From Paraburkholderia atlantica (GTDB lineage: Bacteria; Pseudomonadota; Gammaproteobacteria; Burkholderiales; Burkholderiaceae), in contig NZ_WHNQ01000004.1 in assembly GCF_009362785.1 (NCBI RefSeq), forward strand, positions 372,001 through 436,000: DNA of 64,000 bases, in the 5' to 3' direction. The position numbers were made by a program, and so were the translations under genes. This document shows positions 17,399-25,101 of the stretch, piece after piece (the first letter of the stretch is position 1; every line of letters starts with the position of its first letter). The notes under the pieces were generated by a model. The model was not told the DNA's origin, did not search any database, and saw only the letters and a program-made list of their open reading frames with translations.

Positions 17399-17791
17399 AT
17401 GAAACACGCTTTTGCAGTCCTACTGCTATCTTTTCCCGCGCTATGCCTGGCGGAAACCGGCCCATACCCCCCATGCGGCGACCGATTTCCGGCCTATGTG
17501 GCCCAGATGGCGGTGAGAAAAACAGACATCCTCTCCTTGGATTTCGATGCTACGAAAACGAAAGCCGTGCGACTGGCGTCCGAGAAGATCGGTAAATACG
17601 AAGATGGCGAACAAAAGTGGCGCGGGGTCTATCAGATCACCTTTGAGGAGCGAAATGGAAATAAGATCAAGCTGGTTGCTGTGTATGAGATAGGCGAACT
17701 GGAGTGCACGATTAGTGACGAACAGTTTCTTATCGTTTCGAAACAGTTGCAGCGTATCAGCGGGGACACTCGGTACAGGCAGATCGAGTGA
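17399..17791 (+). CDS. Secreted paralog, probable immunity protein 2
   Basis: The 130-residue product is a tandem paralog of the preceding gene: nearly identical signal peptide (MKHAFAVLLLSFPALCLA), a PPCG motif, ASEKIGKYEDGEQKW, a NGNKIKL strand, the second cysteine in LECTI, and the same ending YRQIE/FKQIE. ATG 17399 lies 14 bases after the upstream stop. The pair probably arose by duplication of one immunity gene and then diverged, perhaps to neutralise different toxin alleles. A terminator follows. Confidence 0.68.
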   Translation: MKHAFAVLLLSFPALCLAETGPYPPCGDRFPAYVAQMAVRKTDILSLDFDATKTKAVRLASEKIGKYEDGEQKWRGVYQITFEERNGNKIKLVAVYEIGELECTISDEQFLIVSKQLQRISGDTRYRQIE

Positions 17792-17811
17792 CTCGCGCCG
17801 GGTCAGACGCG

Positions 17812-17836
17812 GACCCGCTTCGCGTGGGTCTTTTTT
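17812..17836 (+). terminator. Rho-independent terminator after immunity genes
   Basis: GACCCGC and GCGTGGGTC pair around a TTC loop and are followed by TTTTTT, 20 bases after the last stop of the toxin/immunity operon. Confidence 0.8.
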
Positions 17837-17907
17837 ACATTGATCAAGGATCGGCCTTGCGTCGTTATACTTAGCTCTGCCCGTCAATTTTAAAGATGGA
17901 GGTAGGC

Positions 17908-18111
17908 GTGGGCGCTTTTTCCATTTGGCACTGGCTGGTGTTTGTTCTTGTTGTCGTTATCGCGGAGATAATCCCGCTATGGCTGATCCTGAAGAAGGCG
18001 GGATATGCGGGAGTCTGGTCGCTGCTTGCCTTCATTCCGGTGGTGAACGTCGTTCTACTGTGGTTCATTGCCTTGGCCCGCTGGCCTGCATTGAACTCGA
18101 GACAGTCCTGA
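17908..18111 (+). CDS. Small two-helix membrane protein
   Basis: From GTG 17908, five bases after GGAGG, the product is 67 residues; an in-frame ATG at 17896 overlaps that Shine-Dalgarno and is less likely. Two hydrophobic segments (about 8-27 and 38-58) flank a short basic loop (LKKAGYAG), with a PVVN motif in the second. The motif WSLLAFIPVVNVVLLW occurs in small inner-membrane proteins of unknown function. It sits between the toxin/immunity genes and pcaC with its own ribosome site, after a terminator. A role with the toxin system cannot be shown. Confidence 0.6.
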   Translation: MGAFSIWHWLVFVLVVVIAEIIPLWLILKKAGYAGVWSLLAFIPVVNVVLLWFIALARWPALNSRQS

Positions 18112-18274
18112 CCTGTCGCGTCCAGTTCGAACGGAAATACTGAAATGGCCGGCCGCTATCGCAACCCTTACTAACGTGAGCACGTCTCCACTCGCGAGGT
18201 GCTCAAGGAGACTGAATTGCGCTCGCTGTGCGTGCAGATGCCGGCAAGCGTCATAGCGACGACCGCCGCATAAA

Positions 18275-18306
18275 AAACGCGCGACGGAAATATCCGTCGC
18301 GCGTTT
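18275..18306 (-). terminator. Terminator of the pcaBDC operon
   Basis: AAACGCGCGACGGA (18275-18288) pairs perfectly with TCCGTCGCGCGTTT (18293-18306) around a four-base loop. On the minus strand it is followed by a T run, 36 bases after the pcaC stop. Confidence 0.85.
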
Positions 18307-18341
18307 GCTGATTGGCTCTGAAAACTACGAGCGCGCGGTCT

Positions 18342-18743
18342 TTACGACTTCGCCGCGGCGACCGCCGCATCGTCCTCGCGGAACAGCTTGTCGGCCAGAT
18401 GAAACGCCGAGTTGGCCGCCGGCACGCCGACATAAATCGCGGTCTGCAGCAGCACTTCCTTGATCTGTTCGCGCGTCACGCCGTTGTTCTTCGCGGCGCG
18501 CAGGTGCAGCGCGAGTTCTTCGCTGCGATTCAACGCAACCATCATTGCGATCGTCAGCAGGCTGCGCGTATGACGCGGCAGACCTTCTCGCGTCCAGATC
18601 TCGCCCCACGCATAGCGCGTGATCAGGTTCTGGAACTCCTCGGTCAGCTCGGTGCGGTTCGCGAGCGAACGGTCGACGTGCGCGTTGCCCAGCACCGCGC
18701 GACGTACGCCCATTCCGGCTTCGTAACGGTCCTCGTCGTTCAT
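18342..18743 (-). CDS. pcaC: 4-carboxymuconolactone decarboxylase
   Basis: The 133-residue product has the carboxymuconolactone decarboxylase fold: VRRAVLGNAHVDRS, EEFQNLITRYAWGEIW, RSLLTIAMMVALNRSEEL, and AAKNNGVTREQIKEVLLQ. It converts 4-carboxymuconolactone to 3-oxoadipate enol-lactone in the protocatechuate branch of the beta-ketoadipate pathway. ATG 18743 overlaps the pcaD stop (ATGA), so the two are coupled. It is the last gene of the operon. Confidence 0.93.
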   Translation of the reverse strand: MNDEDRYEAGMGVRRAVLGNAHVDRSLANRTELTEEFQNLITRYAWGEIWTREGLPRHTRSLLTIAMMVALNRSEELALHLRAAKNNGVTREQIKEVLLQTAIYVGVPAANSAFHLADKLFREDDAAVAAAKS

Positions 18744-19531
18744 TTTGCCTCCGTCAGGAAGTCGAGCACGGTCTTCGTGAACTCGTCGACCTTTTCGATG
18801 TTGGAAATATGCGAGGCGTCGAGCTCGACGTAGCGTGCGCCCGGAATCGACTGTGCGAGTTCGCGGCCCTGCGCGGGCGTGGCGGCGAGGTCGTGCGTGC
18901 CGCTGATCACGAGCGTCGGCAGCTTGATGGCCGGCGTTTCGGGACGCAGATCGGCCGCGTCGATCGCGTCGCAGTTCGAAGCGTAGCCTTCCTTGTCGGT
19001 ATGCACGAACACGTCGCGGATCATCGCCAGCACGACCGGCTCACGCTCGATGAAGTCTGCCGTGAACCAGCGCGGCAGCACCGCGTCGGCGAGTGCGAGC
19101 ATGCCTTCCGAGCGCGCCTTCGCGGCGCGCGGCACCCAGACTTCCGGCGAGCCGATGCGCGCGGCCGTATTGCACAGCACGACGCGCTCGAAGCGGTCGC
19201 CGTGACGCGCGGCGAGCCCGATGCCGGTCAGGCCGCCCATTGAAATGCCGCAGAAATTCGCGCGCGCGATCTTCAGCGTATCCATCAGACCGAGCGCGTC
19301 GCCGGTCAGTTGCTCGATCGTGTACGGGCCCTTCGGCGCTTCCGAATGGCCGTGACCGCGCGTATCGTAGCGCAGCACGCGGAAGTGCTTCGACAACGCC
19401 GCGACCTGCGGCGTCCACATGGACATATCGCAGCCGAGCGAATTCGACAGCACGAGCCACGGCGCGTGGCCGTGACGGTCGCCGTCGATGCGATAGTGAA
19501 GCTCGGTGCCGTTGACTGCGGCGTAGGGCAT
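18740..19531 (-). CDS. pcaD: 3-oxoadipate enol-lactonase
   Basis: The 263-residue product is an alpha/beta hydrolase that opens 3-oxoadipate enol-lactone to 3-oxoadipate. The nucleophile serine lies in GISMGG (S97), an acid residue in GTHDLAATP and the histidine in DASHISN. ATG 19531 is preceded by AAGGAGTAACC. It starts six bases after the pcaB stop region, confirming a pcaB-pcaD-pcaC operon. The same frame is open far upstream only as a shadow of pcaB. Confidence 0.93.
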   Translation of the reverse strand: MPYAAVNGTELHYRIDGDRHGHAPWLVLSNSLGCDMSMWTPQVAALSKHFRVLRYDTRGHGHSEAPKGPYTIEQLTGDALGLMDTLKIARANFCGISMGGLTGIGLAARHGDRFERVVLCNTAARIGSPEVWVPRAAKARSEGMLALADAVLPRWFTADFIEREPVVLAMIRDVFVHTDKEGYASNCDAIDAADLRPETPAIKLPTLVISGTHDLAATPAQGRELAQSIPGARYVELDASHISNIEKVDEFTKTVLDFLTEAK

Positions 19532-19536
19532 GCCGG

Positions 19537-20916
19537 TTACTCCTTGGAATGGGCGCGCTGCGCGCGCGTGGTGTGAAGCGTCAGCGCGGCGTCGACATAT
19601 GCGTGCGCCTGGCCGACGTATTGAGCGGGATCGAGCAGCTGCTTCAGGCGCTCGATCGAAAGATGTTCGGTGACGGCCGCGTCGGCGGCAAGCACGTCGT
19701 ACAGCGTCTTGCCGTCGCGGATCGCCGCCTTCGACGCGCGCTCGACCAGATGATGCGCGTCGAGCCGGCCGATGGAATCGCCGAGCGCGAGCATCACCGC
19801 TTCGCCGAGGATCAGCCCGTGCGTGACGTCGAGATTCTTCGCGAGTCGCGGCACGTTCACGTTCAAGCCGGACGCGATCTGTTCGATGTTCGCGAGCGCG
19901 CCGCCCGCGAGACGCGCGAGATCCGGCAGCGCGTCCCATTCGGCTTGCCAGCCGCCGAGCGCGCGCTCGTGCTCCTGCACCATGCCGGCGAACACGGTTG
20001 CGACCAGGCCGGGCGCGCGCGTCGCGGCCGTCAGCACCGCCGCGCAACCGACCGGGTTGCGCTTGTGCGGCATCGTCGACGATCCGCCCTTGCCGGCCGC
20101 CGCCGGTTCGGCGAGTTCGTCGATTTCGGTTTGCATCTGCAGCGACACATCGCGCGCGATCTTGCCGAGCGTGCCGATCAGCATGCCGAACAGCGACGCC
20201 GTCTCGGCGATGCGATCGCGCTGCGTATGCCACGGCAACGTCGGCACCGCGAGGCCGAGTTCCTCGGCGAGCGACTGCGTGACCTGCGGCGCCGCCTCGC
20301 GCAGACTCGCGAGCGTGCCGGCCGCGCCGCCGAATTGCAGCACCAGCACGCGTTCGCGCAACGCATCGAGCCGCTCGCGATGACGCAACAGCGCGTCGAG
20401 CCATTGCGCGAACTTCAGACCCAGCGTGATAGGCAGCGCCTGTTGCAGCCACGTACGGCCGATCATCGGCGTCGCGCGATGGGTGGCCGCGAGTTTCGCG
20501 ATCGCGTCGCAGGTGGCGTGCAGGCCGTTGTCGAGCAGGTCGAAGGTGTCGCGCAGTTGCAGCACCGTCCCGGTGTCGATGATGTCCTGGCTCGTCGCGC
20601 CCCAATGCACGTATTTGCCCGCTTCGGCATCGGCGGCTTTGACACGTGCGGTCAGTTGCTTGACGAGCGGAATGGCGAGGTTGCCGCCGAGCGCGGCGTC
20701 GCGTGCGAGCGCGTCCGCGTCGAGCTGGTCGGCCTGGCAGGCCGCTTCGATCGCGGGGACGGCGGATTCGGGAATGACTTTGTGCGCGGCAGAGGCACGC
20801 GCGAGCGCGGCTTCGACGTCGAGCATTCGCTGCAGCGTGGCACGCGGCGCCCAGATGTCGTTCATCGGCTGTGTGCCGCAAAGAAGGCCAGTCAGACGGG
20901 CGCTGGAGTCGAGCAT
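19537..20916 (-). CDS. pcaB: 3-carboxy-cis,cis-muconate cycloisomerase
   Basis: The 459-residue product belongs to the fumarase/aspartase superfamily: GATSQDIIDTG near residue 105, the signature GGSSTMPHKRNP near 280, and the N-terminal TQPMNDIWAPRATLQRML typical of PcaB. It converts 3-carboxymuconate to 4-carboxymuconolactone. It heads a coupled pcaB-pcaD-pcaC operon. The 290 bases upstream, to pcaJ, hold a stem-loop but no gene. Confidence 0.93.
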   Translation of the reverse strand: MLDSSARLTGLLCGTQPMNDIWAPRATLQRMLDVEAALARASAAHKVIPESAVPAIEAACQADQLDADALARDAALGGNLAIPLVKQLTARVKAADAEAGKYVHWGATSQDIIDTGTVLQLRDTFDLLDNGLHATCDAIAKLAATHRATPMIGRTWLQQALPITLGLKFAQWLDALLRHRERLDALRERVLVLQFGGAAGTLASLREAAPQVTQSLAEELGLAVPTLPWHTQRDRIAETASLFGMLIGTLGKIARDVSLQMQTEIDELAEPAAAGKGGSSTMPHKRNPVGCAAVLTAATRAPGLVATVFAGMVQEHERALGGWQAEWDALPDLARLAGGALANIEQIASGLNVNVPRLAKNLDVTHGLILGEAVMLALGDSIGRLDAHHLVERASKAAIRDGKTLYDVLAADAAVTEHLSIERLKQLLDPAQYVGQAHAYVDAALTLHTTRAQRAHSKE

Positions 20917-21088
20917 GGTGACGACGATGTTTGAGGGAATCGGAAGTGAAGCAGCGGCGCGGCGCGCAGCGGATCGAAGCAGACACCGCGGTGGACCAGC
21001 GCTTGTAGCGCGCTCGTGCCATATGCGTGCCGCACTTTGTGCTGCGTATTGTGCGCCAAACGCGGCCAGGCTGTCGCTGATGTTGCCA

Positions 21089-21128
21089 GGCCAGCGCTGA
21101 CGAAGAGTTTGCCCCGTCAGCGCTGGCC
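21089..21128 (-). terminator. 14-bp perfect stem-loop between pcaJ and pcaB
   Basis: GGCCAGCGCTGACG (21089-21102) and CGTCAGCGCTGGCC (21115-21128) form a 14-bp stem with a 12-base loop. It lies 83 bases after the pcaJ stop. No T run follows, so it may slow polymerase or protect the pcaIJ transcript rather than be a strong terminator. The rest of the 20917-21210 gap shows no gene. Confidence 0.6.
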
Positions 21129-21210
21129 CGTTCGTGCAATGCTGCCTTCAGACGAGGCGCCATCGACGCGGCCGCAAAGCGGGCCGCCGCCGCGACGCCT
21201 CAGCCAACCA

Positions 21211-21870
21211 TCAGGCCGCGCGCGCGGCCTGCGTGCCGTCGGTCATCGGCACGCCGGTCAGCTTCAGCAGTTCGTCGAAGCCGATGTCCGTGAAAATCTC
21301 GCGCACGACGAGGCCTTCCTTCGTCACGTCGATCATCGCAAGGTCCGTATAGATACGGGTCACGCAGCCGATACCGGTGACCGGATACGAGCACTCGGCG
21401 GTGATCTTGCTTTCGCCTTGCTTGGTCAGGTGCTCCATCATCACGTAGACCTGCTTCGCGCCGATCGCGAGGTCCATCGCGCCGCCGACCGCCGGAATCG
21501 CGTCGGGCGCGCCGGTGTGCCAGTTCGCAAGGTCGCCCTTCGCCGACACCTGGAACGCGCCGAGCACGCAGAAGTCCAGATGGCCGCCGCGCATCATCGC
21601 GAACGAATCCGCGTGATGGAAGTAGGCGCCGCCCGTCAGCAGCGTGACGTGCTGCTTGCCGGCGTTGATCAGTTCGTCGTCTTCTTCGCCCTTCGCCGGT
21701 GCCGGGCCCATGCCGAGCAGACCGTTTTCGCTGTGCAGGAAGATTTCCTTGTCGGCGCCGAGGTGGTTCGCCACCAGCGTCGGCACGCCGATGCCGAGGT
21801 TCACATAAGCGCCTTCAGGGATGTCCTGGGCAACGCGCTTGGCCATTTCATCGCGGGTCAGTTTCTTCAT
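21211..21870 (-). CDS. pcaJ: 3-oxoadipate CoA-transferase subunit B
   Basis: The 219-residue product is the beta subunit of succinyl-CoA:3-oxoadipate CoA-transferase. It carries the active-site glutamate in HSENGLLGMG (E48), the NLGIGVPTL strand and GGHLDFCVLGAFQV. With PcaI it transfers CoA to 3-oxoadipate. ATG 21870 is 13 bases after the pcaI stop with GGAGA nearby. It is the second gene of the pcaIJ operon. Confidence 0.93.
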   Translation of the reverse strand: MKKLTRDEMAKRVAQDIPEGAYVNLGIGVPTLVANHLGADKEIFLHSENGLLGMGPAPAKGEEDDELINAGKQHVTLLTGGAYFHHADSFAMMRGGHLDFCVLGAFQVSAKGDLANWHTGAPDAIPAVGGAMDLAIGAKQVYVMMEHLTKQGESKITAECSYPVTGIGCVTRIYTDLAMIDVTKEGLVVREIFTDIGFDELLKLTGVPMTDGTQAARAA

Positions 21871-21883
21871 GTCGGTCTCCGGG

Positions 21884-22591
21884 TCAGGCAGCAGCGTCGT
21901 GAGGATTGGGCGTGGGAAGATGCGCCGCTTGCGGCACTTCGATCACGCGTTGCACGAAAATGCCGGGCGTGACGATTTCTTCCGGATCGAGGCCGCCGAG
22001 CGGCACCACTTCCGACACCTGCACGATTGCGGTCTTCGCGGCGCTCGCCATGATCGGCCCGAAGTTACGCGCGGTCTTGCGATAGATCAGGTTGCCCCAG
22101 CGGTCGCCCTTGTACGCCTTGATCAGCGCGAAGTCTGCGTGCAGCGGCGCTTCGAGCACGTAGTGACGGCCGTCAATCAGGCGCGTTTCCTTGCCTTCGG
22201 CGAGCTTGGTGCCGTACGCGGTCGGCGTGAAGAAGCCGCCGATGCCCGCGCCCGCCGCGCGGATGCGCTCGGCGAGATTGCCTTGCGGCACGAGTTCGAG
22301 TTCGATTTCGCCGGCGCGATAGAGCGCGTCGAACACATACGAGTCGGTCTGGCGCGGGAACGAGCAGATGATCTTGCGCACGCGCTTGGCCTTCAGCAGC
22401 GCCGCGAGGCCGATATCGCCGTTACCTGCGTTGTTGTTGACGATGGTCAGGTCGCGCGCGCCCTGCTCGATCAGCGCGTCGATCAGTTCGGACGGCATGC
22501 CGGCCGTGCCGAAGCCGCCGATCATGACGGTCGCGCCGTCGTGGACATCGGCGACCGCCGATTGAAGTGTCTCGAAAATCTTGTTGATCAT
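21884..22591 (-). CDS. pcaI: 3-oxoadipate CoA-transferase subunit A
   Basis: The 235-residue product is the alpha subunit, with DGATVMIGGFGTAGMPSEL near residue 20, NNNAGNGDIGLAAL, and GGFFTPTAYGT (the CoA-binding loop). ATG 22591 is preceded by AAGGAAATTCGAC. It is the first gene of pcaIJ and is divergent from the LysR regulator at 23022, which probably controls it. Operon ending and stem-loop lie downstream of pcaJ. Confidence 0.93.
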   Translation of the reverse strand: MINKIFETLQSAVADVHDGATVMIGGFGTAGMPSELIDALIEQGARDLTIVNNNAGNGDIGLAALLKAKRVRKIICSFPRQTDSYVFDALYRAGEIELELVPQGNLAERIRAAGAGIGGFFTPTAYGTKLAEGKETRLIDGRHYVLEAPLHADFALIKAYKGDRWGNLIYRKTARNFGPIMASAAKTAIVQVSEVVPLGGLDPEEIVTPGIFVQRVIEVPQAAHLPTPNPHDAAA

Positions 22592-22962
22592 GTCGAATTT
22601 CCTTTGGGGGCGCTACGTGCCGCTGGGCTGACAGCCCTCGCCGAGCTGCTCGCGGCAAAGCTCGCGCGGAAACAGTCTCCGGGCATGCTGGCGACGGCTC
22701 GCGAGGGGGGAGCGGGCTGGCGCTTTCGATTGATTCGCCGCTGAATTTGTTCGTTACATGAACAGTGATTCGTTTAGCGAACGCTTCGGCGATTATGGTT
22801 GTCCTGTGGGCGGGTTGTCAAGGCAGGGAAACCCCCTTCATCATAGGTCGCCGCTCGCGGCGGCGAAGGTCCGGGTTGCCCTCGTCCAGTGCCCGCCGTG
22901 CGTGCGAAAAAGCCGATCGCGCAAAATCCCACTATGCTTACGGGCGATTCTTCAACTAGGCT

Positions 22963-22981
22963 CTATAGCGATACGGTATAG
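22963..22981. promoter_or_regulatory. CTATA-N9-TATAG dyad, candidate LysR box
   Basis: A perfect 5-9-5 dyad (T-N11-A type) lies 40 bases before the LysR start and in the 430-base gap shared with pcaI. The length and T/A ends match LysR-type operators. The remainder of the gap (22592-22962) holds no gene that I can support. Confidence 0.5.
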
Positions 22982-23021
22982 GCACCGCCTTGCATCGCCC
23001 GCGCCGCGAGCCATAACTAGC

Positions 23022-23951
23022 ATGTCCGAGACACATCTGGATCTGAATCTGATCCCCTATCTGGTCGCGATGGAAGACACGCGCAACGTGAGCCGCGCCG
23101 CCGAGCAGCTCGGCGTGAGCCAGCCGCGCGTGAGCACCGCGCTTGGCCGCCTGCGTGAATACTTCGACGATCCGCTGTTCGTGCGCACGTCGAAAGGCAT
23201 GGAGCCGACACCGCGCGCGCTCGCAATCCTGCCCGCCGCACGCGACGCGCTGCTGCGCATCGAGAAAGGCATGCTCGACGTGCAGGACTTCGATCCGGCG
23301 ACGAGCACGCACACGTTCTCGATCGCGCTGTCCGACGTCGGCGAGATCGTGTTTCTGCCGCGTCTTTTGCAGCTGTTCGCCGAGCGCGCGCCGTCCGCGA
23401 ATCTGCGCTCGGTCACGCTGTCGCCGTCGCAGGTGGAGCGCGGGCTCGAATCGGGCGATGTCGATCTCGCCGTCGGCTATTTTCCGGACCTTGCGGGCAA
23501 CAACTTCTTTCAGCAGCGGCTCTTCACCCACCGCTTCATCTGCCTGATGCGCAGCGGACATCCGCTGTCGAAGGGGCCGCTTACCCTCGAGCAATACGTG
23601 GCGTCGGGGCATGCGGTGGTGCGGGCCGAGGGACGCAGCCAGGAAGTGCTCGAGCAGTACCTCGAAAAGAAGCGCATCAAGCGGCGCGCCGTGCTCGAAA
23701 CGCCGCACTTCATGAGCCTGCCTTTCATCCTCGCGCGCACCGATCTGCTCGCGACCGTACCGCACGCGATCGGCTTCGCGTACGTGTCGGAGCACGCGTC
23801 GATCATGCTCGTCGAGCCGCCGCTGCCGCTGCCGCGCTTCGACCTGAGGCAGCACTGGCATCGCAAGTTTCATAACGATCCGCGCCTCAGCTGGCTGCGC
23901 GGCGTGGTCGCCGAACTGTTCAACGATGCGATGGACGAATGGCCGAAGTAG
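23022..23951 (+). CDS. LysR family regulator, divergent from pcaIJ
   Basis: From ATG 23022 the product is 309 residues: an N-terminal helix-turn-helix (about 8-65: NLIPYLVAMEDTRNVSRAAE, LGVSQPRVSTALGRLREYF) and a substrate-binding domain (about 92-300). The helix-turn-helix region and the phrase DPLFVRTSKGMEPTPRA are of the NodD/PcaQ-like branch. Divergence from pcaIJ and the dyad at 22963 point to control of 3-oxoadipate use. The frame is open upstream of 23022 but without similarity. The effector is unknown; it could be 3-oxoadipate or muconate. Confidence 0.88.
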   Translation: MSETHLDLNLIPYLVAMEDTRNVSRAAEQLGVSQPRVSTALGRLREYFDDPLFVRTSKGMEPTPRALAILPAARDALLRIEKGMLDVQDFDPATSTHTFSIALSDVGEIVFLPRLLQLFAERAPSANLRSVTLSPSQVERGLESGDVDLAVGYFPDLAGNNFFQQRLFTHRFICLMRSGHPLSKGPLTLEQYVASGHAVVRAEGRSQEVLEQYLEKKRIKRRAVLETPHFMSLPFILARTDLLATVPHAIGFAYVSEHASIMLVEPPLPLPRFDLRQHWHRKFHNDPRLSWLRGVVAELFNDAMDEWPK

Positions 23952-24085
23952 CCGCTTGAAGCAAGTCCGCGACCGCCCCGGCGAAAGGGGCATCGGCACC
24001 TTCGGGCGCAAAACATGGAACAATCACCTGAGTTACTGACCCCGCGCGCCGCGCAGCGTCGACGCGCGATCCAGGAGGACGACGC

Positions 24086-24724
24086 ATGACCAGCAGCAAG
24101 GCAAAGAAAACCAAACCCGCAGCGGCCGTCGAACGCCCGAGCCGCGAAGAAGCTGAGGCAGCCGTGCGCGTGCTGCTGCGCTGGGCCGGCGACGATCCAC
24201 GGCGCGAGGGCCTGATCGACACGCCGGCGCGCGTGACGCGCGCTTACGAGGAGTTCTTCGCCGGCTATCAGATCGATCCGCGCGAAATCCTCGCGCGCAC
24301 CTTCTCCGAAGTGGACGGCTACGACGAAATGATCGTGCTGAAGGACATCCGCTTCGAAAGCTACTGCGAGCACCATATGGTGCCGATCATCGGACGCGCG
24401 CACGTCGCGTATCTGCCGAATCATCGCGTGGTCGGCATTTCGAAGCTCGCGCGCCTCGTCGATGCGTTCGCGAAACGGCTGCAGATCCAGGAAAAGATGA
24501 CAGTGCAGATCGCCGATACGCTGAACGACGTGCTGCAGCCGGCGGGCGTCGGCGTGATTCTCGAAGCCGCGCATCAGTGCATGTCGACGCGTGGCGTGCA
24601 TAAGGCGGGCGTCACGATGGTCACCTCACGCATGCTCGGCACGTTCCGCACCGATCCGTCGACACGGCGGGAGTTTCTGGCGATCGTCGGGAATCCGGGC
24701 GTGGTGGCCATGCCGAATGCCTGA
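24086..24724 (+). CDS. folE: GTP cyclohydrolase I
   Basis: The 212-residue product has the type I FolE pattern: [25 protein letters not shown] with zinc ligands Cys94 and His97, [19 protein letters not shown], and the third ligand Cys165 in AHQCMSTRG. It converts GTP to 7,8-dihydroneopterin triphosphate, the first step of tetrahydrofolate (and queuosine) synthesis. ATG 24086 follows GGAGG at seven bases. The N-terminal 18 residues ([15 protein letters not shown]) are a basic extension common in Burkholderia. Confidence 0.94.
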   Translation: MTSSKAKKTKPAAAVERPSREEAEAAVRVLLRWAGDDPRREGLIDTPARVTRAYEEFFAGYQIDPREILARTFSEVDGYDEMIVLKDIRFESYCEHHMVPIIGRAHVAYLPNHRVVGISKLARLVDAFAKRLQIQEKMTVQIADTLNDVLQPAGVGVILEAAHQCMSTRGVHKAGVTMVTSRMLGTFRTDPSTRREFLAIVGNPGVVAMPNA

Positions 24725-25101
24725 TGTGGTAGACGCAGGGGCTGTTTGGGATTCGCTGACGATGCGGCCCCCCCACCCCTGCGAATCCAGCGTGCGCCCC
24801 GCACGCGCACTCTTCACGCGCGCCGGCAACCTCGTGGTGTGCAGGCGGGCTTGACGGTTAGTTGCGTCTCGCGATGAAGGCCAATGCTCGACGCCGGCAG
24901 CGACGCGCGCCCTTCTCTCATTGATCACCACGCCGCCCCAATCGATCCGCCCCGCCCCACGCGCACCGCGCACAGGCCATCGGCTATGCTGAATCCACGG
25001 TGCGGTGAGAACGCCCTTTGCAATCCGCTGCAGGCGCACCATCCGCGCGAGGCCTTGCGCACGTATGCGCCGGCCCAACAGCAGCAACAGGAGCGGCTCA
25101 A
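24725..25101. other. Non-coding interval after folE
   Basis: I see no gene, clear terminator or repeat in this G/C-rich gap; a C8 run (around 24768-24776) is the only low-complexity feature. The last 13 bases hold the Shine-Dalgarno of the next gene (AGGAG at 25089). Confidence 0.55.

Noticed and set aside
16253..18111. Insertion sequence or prophage as the source of the low-GC block
   Set aside because: No transposase, integrase, terminal inverted repeats or tRNA junction seen. Lower G/C alone only suggests transfer.
18740..21163. A minus-strand open frame of 807 codons over pcaD and pcaB
   Set aside because: The last 263 codons are pcaD. The earlier part is an Arg-rich shadow of pcaB.
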